Assembly (NCBI GenBank): GCA_023431345.1 | Contig: JAEYWK010000063.1 | Location: forward strand, 1-64,000 | Origin: Pseudomonadota bacterium | GTDB lineage: Bacteria > Myxococcota_A > Polyangia > Polyangiales > Polyangiaceae | Direction of reading: 5' to 3' | Length of the DNA: 64,000 nt | In this document: positions 58,615 through 64,000 of the stretch, one piece after another | Layout of the letters: every line of letters starts with the position of its first letter | Numbering within the stretch: position 1 is the first letter of the stretch | Made by a program: the position numbers and the translations under genes | The notes under the pieces: generated by a model | Database searches by the model: none | Seen by the model: only the letters and a program-made list of their open reading frames with translations | What the model was told of the DNA's origin: nothing

Positions 58615-60369
58615 ATGAAATTCTGGTCGCTAGTTCGGTCTTTGGCTGTCGTCGCGGTGCTAGCCGCCCTGCCTATCGCTTGCGGTCGCGCGGACCTGCC
58701 TGTCTCTGGAGGCGGGGCCTTTGGAGGCGGGGCCACGGCTGGCTCCGCCGGCGCAGGCGTCTCTGGCGCTGGCGGCTCCGTCAGCGGCAGCGGCGGAGTG
58801 GGCACCGGCGGCTCTGTGAATCGCTGCGGCGACGGCACTTGTGGGGCCGGAGAAGACCCCTGGAGCTGCGAGCCGGATTGCGGGTTCTGCGGCGACGGCC
58901 TGTGCGCGGGTGACGAGGGGCCGGACTGTCGGGACTGTGCCAAAGAAGTGTGCGGCAACGGCATCTGCGAGGGCAGCGAGCCCGAGTACTGCCCGCCCGA
59001 CTGCGGGGGCAACTCGAGCTGCGGCAACGGTAGGTGCGAGCTCGGTTACCGTGAGTCGAGCTTCACCTGCAGCGACTGCTTCTGCGGCGACGGCGTGTGC
59101 GAGATGCACGAAGTCGGCGTCTGCGCGGACTGCGGAACCTGCAACAACGGCGTCTGCGACGAGCTTGACTACAAGCTGTGCCCTTGGGAGTGCAGCTGCA
59201 GGAACGGCACGTGCGATTGGGACTGGGACGTCGCCATGGGTTGCCCCGAGCAATGCGGGTACCCGGCCACCTGCAACAACAACCGCTGTGACCCCGACTA
59301 CGACGCGCTCAACGGCTGCCTGTGGGAGTGTCAGACGTGCAGCGACCCGAGCTGCAACTACGGGTACGATCAGGCCAACGGCTGCGGCTACCAGTGCCCG
59401 TGGACGTGCAACAACTACCAGTGCGACGGCTCACTCGACACCGCCAACGGCTGCGGGTACGAGTGCCAAACCTGTAGCGACCCTACCTGCCAGCAGTTCT
59501 ACGACCACAATAGCGGCTGCGGGTACCAGTGTGATCAGGTAAACACCTGCGGCAACTACCAGTGCGACGCGAGCGACAAGCTCTACGGCTGCTCCTGGGA
59601 GTGCGAGACCTGCTTCAACCAGTACTGCGACCAGGGCTACGACTGGGCGAACGGCTGCGGCTACCAGTGCACCTGCAACAACGGCATTTGTGACGGCTCT
59701 TGGGACTACAACAACGGCTGCTCGTGGGAGTGCGCGAGCTGCGGCAACGGCCAGTGTGACCCGGGCCTCGATGAATCGAACGGCTGCTGGTTCGAGTGCG
59801 CGACCTGCGGCAACGGCTGGTGCGACGAGGGCTTCGATCAAACCGCGGGCTGCTCGTTCGAGTGCGGCATGACGTGCAACAACAACCGCTGCGACCTCGC
59901 GGACTGGCAGACCTGCTGGGCCGAGTGCGGTAACTGCGGCAACGGGCGCTGTGATCCCGAAGAGGACGTGAGCTCGTGCGGCGAGTGCTTCTGCGGTGAC
60001 GGTGTGTGCAGCCGCAGCGAGAACGCGAACAGCTGCGCTCCGGACTGCGGTGCGCCTGCCAAGTGCGGCAATATGGTGTGCGAGGCGGGCGAGACTCAGC
60101 AGACCTGCCCCCAGGATTGCGGAACGCCCTCCACGTGCGGCAACGGGAAGTGCGAAGCCGGCGAAGATACGTCCTGCGCCAAAGATTGCTGCGGCGACGG
60201 CGTCTGCACCCGCTACGAGCGCTTCTTCTGCGTCCCCGACTGCGGCACCAGCTGCGGCGACAAGACCTGCCAGCTCACGGACGTGTTCCTGTGCCCGGAG
60301 GAGTGTGGCGGAAGCTTCCCGCTCCCGCTCGGCGCGCCGGGCACCCCCTTCCCGGTCGACGCGCCCTGA
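58615..60369 (+). CDS. Secreted lipoprotein made of Cys-rich repeats
   Basis: 584 residues from ATG 58615. The signal peptide ends LPIAC; a Gly/Ser linker follows. From residue ~65 to ~565 the protein consists of about twenty short Cys units of two kinds. One is CGDG(V/L)C...GE...C...DC (CGDGTCGAGED). The other is a central C-N-N-x-x-C-D-x...NGC-x-x-EC series (CNNNRCDPDYDALNGCLWEC). The density of NG/DxD suggests disulfide-locked, possibly metal-binding, loops. It is probably a cell-surface adhesion or binding protein; no catalytic domain was seen. Confidence 0.75.
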   Translation: MKFWSLVRSLAVVAVLAALPIACGRADLPVSGGGAFGGGATAGSAGAGVSGAGGSVSGSGGVGTGGSVNRCGDGTCGAGEDPWSCEPDCGFCGDGLCAGDEGPDCRDCAKEVCGNGICEGSEPEYCPPDCGGNSSCGNGRCELGYRESSFTCSDCFCGDGVCEMHEVGVCADCGTCNNGVCDELDYKLCPWECSCRNGTCDWDWDVAMGCPEQCGYPATCNNNRCDPDYDALNGCLWECQTCSDPSCNYGYDQANGCGYQCPWTCNNYQCDGSLDTANGCGYECQTCSDPTCQQFYDHNSGCGYQCDQVNTCGNYQCDASDKLYGCSWECETCFNQYCDQGYDWANGCGYQCTCNNGICDGSWDYNNGCSWECASCGNGQCDPGLDESNGCWFECATCGNGWCDEGFDQTAGCSFECGMTCNNNRCDLADWQTCWAECGNCGNGRCDPEEDVSSCGECFCGDGVCSRSENANSCAPDCGAPAKCGNMVCEAGETQQTCPQDCGTPSTCGNGKCEAGEDTSCAKDCCGDGVCTRYERFFCVPDCGTSCGDKTCQLTDVFLCPEECGGSFPLPLGAPGTPFPVDAP

Positions 60370-60491
60370 GCGGCAGGAAAGCCACAAACCCGCCGCGCGG
60401 CCTGCGCGGCGGGCCGCGGGCGCGGTCGCGGTGAAAGGCTCGTTTACGGCCTACAAACTCAAGTATGCTGCAGGGCTCCGAGCCTGCCTGC

Positions 60492-61955
60492 ATGTCCGCT
60501 GCCCCGAGCCTCACCCAACAACGCGAAGTTGCTGCTCGCGTCGCCCACTGGCTGGTCGACAAAGGGCGCCCCGATGAAGCCGTCGCGCTGCTCGCGGTGT
60601 GGGCCGCGACGGTCAATGATAGCGAAGGGCAGCACCTGCTCGCCGAGGCGCTGCGAATCGACCCTGGCTCGAAGGTCGCGCAGATGGCGTTCGAGCGCAT
60701 GGAGGGCGTTCAGGGCGATCACGCCGCGCTCGATCAGGCGATCCACACCTACAGCGCGCAAGAGCTAGCCCGGCTCGAAGCCGAGATGAAGCGCCCGAGC
60801 TTTCGGCGCGCTCAGATGGGCTTCAACAACAACATCAAGTTTCAAGACCAGGTCTTTCACGTGCAAACGGAGGACAGCGGCCTGGATCAACCGCACATCA
60901 TCACCCACCTGTTCGCCGATGGCGGGCGCGTCATCAAGAGCCACAAGCGCTCCTATGCCGACGCCGTTTCGCGCGCGGACGTGGCTGAGTTCGTGCGCGG
61001 GCTGATGAAGTCGCAGCACCTCGAGATGGTGATGCTGCTGCGCGAAGGGCGCTTCGACAACGTGATCGCCGGTCGCGAAATCGGCGGCCTGCAGCTGCTG
61101 ACGGAGCCGCCGAACGTCGACAACATCAAGAAGCTTGCCAGCCAGAAGAAGCAGCGCGCCGAAACCGGCTCGAGCTCCATCATCTCGGCGGCTCCGCCGG
61201 TCGTCGCGCCTGCCGCCGCGCCTGCGCCTGCCGCCGCGCCTGCGCCTGCGCCTGCGCCTGTCAACGCAGAGCCCGCGCTGCCGGCCGCGCCCGTCGTCGC
61301 GGCGCCGAAGGTCTACTTCACGCTCCACGTGCTACGCAGCCTCACCGGTGGCCCCGACCGCTATGATCCGCCCGGCACCGAGGCGCTGATCGGCGCCGCC
61401 GGCGTCGTGAATCTGCCCGGCGAGCGCTTCTGCCACCCGGAGGAGGCGCTGCTCAGCTTCCGCGATGGCCGCCTCTGGCTAGAAGATCTCGAGGGCGGCA
61501 ATGGGGTGTTCTTGCGCATCCGCTCCGCGGTCGAGCTCGAGATGCTCGACGAGTTCGTGGTCGGCGATCAGCTGCTGCGCATCCAAAAGAACCCCGTGCC
61601 CGACGACGGCCCCGATCCCGACCCGACGTACTTTTACTCGTCGCCCAAGTGGCCGTCGTCGTTCCGCGTCACGCAAGTCTTCGAGGGCGGCGCCGACGGC
61701 TGTTGCGTCGTGGCGCGCGGCAATACTCTTCAGATCGGCTCCGCGGTGGGTGACCTCGTCTTCCCAGACGACCCGCTCGTCGCCGAGCAGCATTGCTTGA
61801 TCGAGGAGCAAGCCGGCTCGATGGTGCTCACCGACTTGGGCACGCGCACCGGCGTCTTCGTGCGGATCCGCGGCGAGCAAGAGCTCGCCCACGGCGACGA
61901 GCTCCTGATCGGGCGTACCCGGCTCGTGGTCGATCTGGCGCGGCCCGCGGCTTAG
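60492..61955 (+). CDS. Double FHA-domain regulatory protein
   Basis: About 487 residues. A helical N-terminus (~1-90, TPR-like: HWLVDKGRPDEAVALLAVW) leads to a domain common in deltaproteobacteria (NNNIKFQDQVFHVQTEDSGLDQPHIITHLF). Then comes an Ala/Pro linker (~230-270) and two FHA-like modules (~275-370, ~385-485). In the second, IGSAVGDLVFPDDPLVAEQHC and LTDLGTRTGVFVRI match the FHA GR...S..H...NG region. It probably reads phosphothreonine in kinase signalling. Start ATG 60492 or 60465; neither has a strong ribosome-binding site. Confidence 0.75.
   Translation: MSAAPSLTQQREVAARVAHWLVDKGRPDEAVALLAVWAATVNDSEGQHLLAEALRIDPGSKVAQMAFERMEGVQGDHAALDQAIHTYSAQELARLEAEMKRPSFRRAQMGFNNNIKFQDQVFHVQTEDSGLDQPHIITHLFADGGRVIKSHKRSYADAVSRADVAEFVRGLMKSQHLEMVMLLREGRFDNVIAGREIGGLQLLTEPPNVDNIKKLASQKKQRAETGSSSIISAAPPVVAPAAAPAPAAAPAPAPAPVNAEPALPAAPVVAAPKVYFTLHVLRSLTGGPDRYDPPGTEALIGAAGVVNLPGERFCHPEEALLSFRDGRLWLEDLEGGNGVFLRIRSAVELEMLDEFVVGDQLLRIQKNPVPDDGPDPDPTYFYSSPKWPSSFRVTQVFEGGADGCCVVARGNTLQIGSAVGDLVFPDDPLVAEQHCLIEEQAGSMVLTDLGTRTGVFVRIRGEQELAHGDELLIGRTRLVVDLARPAA
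61207..61261. repeat. Ala-Pro coding tandem repeat
   Basis: GCCTGCGCC/GCCGCC-type 6-bp units encode an Ala-Pro tract linking the N-terminal part of the FHA protein to its FHA modules. Confidence 0.75.
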
Positions 61956-62115
61956 CGCGCTCCCGGTCCAGCTTCCCTGCATAGTTCCGTCGATACAGGG
62001 AGGACCGCTTTGCCAGCTGCGCGGCGACGCGGCATCCCTTAAGTTTTGGGCAGGGCCGCGCGGCGCGGCTCGAGCTCGCTCTTCACCTGCACCGATCTAT
62101 GATCGCAAGACGCAC

Positions 62116-63288
62116 ATGACACACGCAATCCACGACAGCGGCACGCGTCGATCGTTTCACAGCGCCAGGCTGCGCTCGCTACCCGCGGTGCTCGGCGCGA
62201 TCGGCCTCTTGGGTCTCGGATGCAGCAGCGGTGACGACGGCGGTGAGCCAGGGCCTGCCGGCGGTAGCGGTGGCCTCGGAGGCGCGGCCACCGCCGGTGA
62301 CACTTCGAGCGGGGGCACGCCCGCTTCTGGCGGCGCGACGACGGGCGGCGCGTCGAGCGGCGGCGCGACGACGGGCGGCGTGTCGAGCGGTGGCGCGACG
62401 GGCGGCGCGACGACGGGCGGCGCGAGCACCGGCGGCTCCGTGACGGCTGGCAGTGGCGGCGCTGCCGTCGCGGGCGGACCCTCCGGAGGCGCCCCTAGCG
62501 CAGGCGCAGGCGCCGGTGGCGGCGGCGGCGGCGGCGCGATGAGCAGCGGCAGCCCTGGCTGCGGCTCGGCTACTCCGCTCAAGAGCGGCGAGTTCACCGA
62601 GAACATCGACGGCACGATGCGCAAGTACGTGATCGATGTCCCGAGCGGCTACGAGACGAACAAGAAGTACCGCTTGGTGTTCGTGTGGCACCCGCTCACT
62701 GGCTCTGCGAGCCAGGTCGTCAGCGGCGGCTACAACGGCTTGAAGTCGCTGTCCGAGGGCAGCGCCATCTTCGTCGCCGGAGACGGCTTGATGGGCGGCA
62801 ACGGCGAAGCCAGCGGTCGCGGCTGGTGGAACGAAAACGACGGCGACATGAAGCTCCTCACCGCCATCCTCGCCAAGCTCAAGGCCGGCCTTTGCATCGA
62901 CAACGAGCGCATCTTCTCCACCGGCTTCAGCTTCGGCGGCATGATGTCTTACGCGGTCGGCTACGAGTTCAAGGAGTTTCGTGCCATCGCGCCGTGCTCC
63001 GGGGATCTTCAGGTCATTCGCCCCGACGAAAACAACACGGCGCCGCTACCGATCATGGCCTTCCACGGCGACAAGGACGACTTCGTCACCACCGCTCGTG
63101 GCCGCGCCGCCCGTGACAAGTACATCGCGCGCAACAAGTGCATGGCCACGACCATGCCCGCTTCCCCGAGCCCCTGCGTCGAGTACCAAGGTTGCTCTGC
63201 CCCCACCTTCTGGTGCGAGTTCTCGGGCGGGCACAACACGTGGTCGGAGCAGCCGAAGGCCATCTGGAAGTTCTTCTCCCAGTTCTGA
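62116..63288 (+). CDS. Secreted LpqC-type esterase (PHB depolymerase/feruloyl esterase-like) lipoprotein
   Basis: 390 residues. The signal peptide ends in LLGLGC; about 120 residues of Gly/Ala/Thr/Ser linker follow. The alpha/beta-hydrolase domain starts KYVIDVPSGYETNKKYRLVFVWHPL. The nucleophile is in GFSFGGMMSYA (Ser about residue 271). IMAFHGDKDDFV supplies the acid region and FSGGHNTWSEQP the catalytic His. LpqC enzymes hydrolyse esters of polyhydroxybutyrate or plant feruloyl groups. A strong hairpin terminator follows. Confidence 0.88.
   Translation: MTHAIHDSGTRRSFHSARLRSLPAVLGAIGLLGLGCSSGDDGGEPGPAGGSGGLGGAATAGDTSSGGTPASGGATTGGASSGGATTGGVSSGGATGGATTGGASTGGSVTAGSGGAAVAGGPSGGAPSAGAGAGGGGGGGAMSSGSPGCGSATPLKSGEFTENIDGTMRKYVIDVPSGYETNKKYRLVFVWHPLTGSASQVVSGGYNGLKSLSEGSAIFVAGDGLMGGNGEASGRGWWNENDGDMKLLTAILAKLKAGLCIDNERIFSTGFSFGGMMSYAVGYEFKEFRAIAPCSGDLQVIRPDENNTAPLPIMAFHGDKDDFVTTARGRAARDKYIARNKCMATTMPASPSPCVEYQGCSAPTFWCEFSGGHNTWSEQPKAIWKFFSQF
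62331..62425. repeat. 30-bp in-frame tandem repeats in the esterase linker
   Basis: Units CGGCGCGACGACGGGCGGCG-type at 62331-62360, 62361-62390 and a partial third encode GGATTGGASS-like repeats. They are multiples of 3, so the frame is kept. Confidence 0.85.
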
Positions 63289-63346
63289 GCTGCGCCCGGC
63301 TGCGTTCCTAGCCTCGGTGCCGCAGCGGCGAGGCGCACAAAAACCA

Positions 63347-63379
63347 AAAGGGCCAGACCCGGTGACGGGCCTGGCCTTT
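63347..63379. terminator. Bidirectional intrinsic terminator
   Basis: AAAGGGCCAGACCCG and CGGGCCTGGCCTTT form a strong stem with a GTGA-type loop between convergent genes. On the minus strand it is followed by TTTTGGTTTTTG; on the plus strand by CCTTTC. Confidence 0.8.
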
Positions 63380-63424
63380 CGGCGTGGGCTTCCTTCGGCG
63401 GAGCCCTAGAAGAATCACTTCTTC

Positions 63425-63634
63425 TTACTGAGCCGGAGCGGCTTCGGCCGGAGCGGCGTCGGCGGGGGCGGCGTCGGCCGGGGCGGCCTCAGCGTCGGCC
63501 GGGGCGGCGTCGGCGGGCTTCTCTTCCGGGACAGCAGCCGTGTCCGGCGTGGCCGGCTCGGGGGTGGCTTCGCCACCGCAAGCAACCGCAAAAGCACACA
63601 CCGGAACGAGCGCGATCAAAGAACGAATCGACAT
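63425..63634 (-). CDS. Small Ala/Pro-rich lipoprotein
   Basis: 69 residues from ATG 63634, which has a strong AGGAGG site (TAGGAGGATCCTC before ATG). The signal peptide is MSIRSLIALVPVCAFAVAC. The mature part is a Pro/Ala/Asp/Glu tract with AAPAD repeats ending in AQ. It may be a periplasmic spacer, like small abundant lipoproteins of this group. Followed by the bidirectional terminator. Confidence 0.7.
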   Translation of the reverse strand: MSIRSLIALVPVCAFAVACGGEATPEPATPDTAAVPEEKPADAAPADAEAAPADAAPADAAPAEAAPAQ

Positions 63635-63847
63635 TGAGGATCCTCCTAATGGCCGAACCGATGGGCTCGGACCTCGAACAGACGCTCGAGTACCCCAAAG
63701 CGGCTCACACACCAAGCGCAAATCTTGTTCGCGCTTCAGTAACTATAAGAAAATCAAAGGGTTACAGCTGTGGCGGCGGGGCCCGCCGCCGGCGAGCTTG
63801 GTTTCACGGCCGGTCGATTTGAGCCGAAACGCAGAGCTGGTGCGTCC
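63635..63847. other. Divergent intergenic region with a GC palindrome
   Basis: 213 bp between divergent starts. GGCGGCGGG-G-CCCGCCGCC near 63772-63790 is a perfect 9-bp arm palindrome. An A/T-rich patch (CTATAAGAAAATCAAAG) lies at 63743-63759 and may be promoter DNA for either side. Confidence 0.4.
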
Positions 63848-64000
63848 ATGATTCGGGTCCCGCGTATGGTTGCCGCCCGCCGATCGCCCCGCTTGCGTCT
63901 GATTTCGTCGGAGTCCCTGGAACCAGGGGCCGCCGCGCTGGACGCTGTGGTGCAGGCTACGCCGCCCGATTCCGAGGTGGTGGCGGTGGCGGAGCCGCCG
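63848..64000 (+). CDS. Unidentified protein, partial (runs off window end)
   Basis: From ATG 63848 the frame is open to the window edge (51 codons). The visible part is Arg-rich at first (MIRVPRMVAARRSPRLRL), then Ala/Val/Pro/Glu-rich. No domain can be recognised, and the start has no strong ribosome-binding site. Confidence 0.4.
   Translation, partial: MIRVPRMVAARRSPRLRLISSESLEPGAAALDAVVQATPPDSEVVAVAEPP

Noticed and set aside
62331..62425. CRISPR-like array
   Set aside because: Units are contiguous without spacers and encode a low-complexity linker.

Overview
The window is about 70% G+C with very short intergenic gaps. Its proteins are of the kind seen in large-genome myxobacteria (Polyangiales / Sorangium-like Deltaproteobacteria): many lipoproteins with long Gly/Ser/Ala or Pro/Ala linkers, FHA-type proteins, an ECF sigma factor, Cys-rich surface repeats, a CPBP protease and an AGPS-like enzyme. 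This assignment is inferred from protein style and composition; there is no rRNA or other taxonomic marker here. I found no tRNA, rRNA or CRISPR array.

Layout. 1-126: one end of a repeated mobile sequence. 0.1-2.6 kb: SAM methyltransferase, TfoX-like protein, HNH nuclease and a small FHA-like protein. 2.7-14.9 kb: a genome-maintenance block on the minus strand, lhr - nei - mukF - mukE - mukB. The last three are a complete MukBEF condensin with overlapping ATGA start/stop codons. 14.9-18.8 kb: NAD(P)HX repair enzyme, ECF sigma factor behind a sigma54-like site, a tandem PARP-type zinc-finger protein and a Gly-rich lipoprotein. 18.9-23.2 kb: a CxxCH lipoprotein converging on birA - nadC - CPBP protease. 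23.4-28.7 kb: HEAT-repeat membrane protein with an overlapping lipoprotein gene, tatA, an extensin-like peptidase and DedA.

29.1-35.5 kb is a small surface-glycan locus: two GT4 glycosyltransferases, a methyltransferase, a Wzx-type flippase and an asparagine-synthetase-like amidotransferase that lacks the nucleophilic Cys2. 35.6-39.8 kb holds a tail-anchored protein resembling the DnaJ substrate-binding region, a membrane FeS (CCG-domain) oxidoreductase, a zinc-ribbon protein and a repeat protein. 39.9-51.1 kb holds DUF4175 and gluzincin-protease genes (overlapping), psd and a Pro-rich methyltransferase (overlapping), a Cys-rich lipoprotein, an alkylglycerone-phosphate-synthase-like flavoprotein with an extra C-terminal domain, an S4/Hsp15 protein and a membrane-anchored protein.

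51130-52057 is a degenerate IS5-type element inserted exactly at a CTAG that supplied the stop codons of two convergent genes. 52.1-55.1 kb is the conserved rpmE - DUF1385 - prfA block, but with an unknown 144-residue gene after prfA instead of prmC. 55.3-58.2 kb is a DUF362 / polyferredoxin pair. The right end carries a Cys-repeat lipoprotein, a double-FHA protein, a secreted PHB-depolymerase/feruloyl-esterase-like lipoprotein, a small Ala-rich lipoprotein and a gene cut by the window edge.

Most notable: the full MukBEF set outside its usual gammaproteobacterial home and next to nei-lhr; and the repeat/IS family, all three of whose visible outer ends sit on CTAG stop codons, including a convergent gene pair whose two stops overlap on that palindrome.
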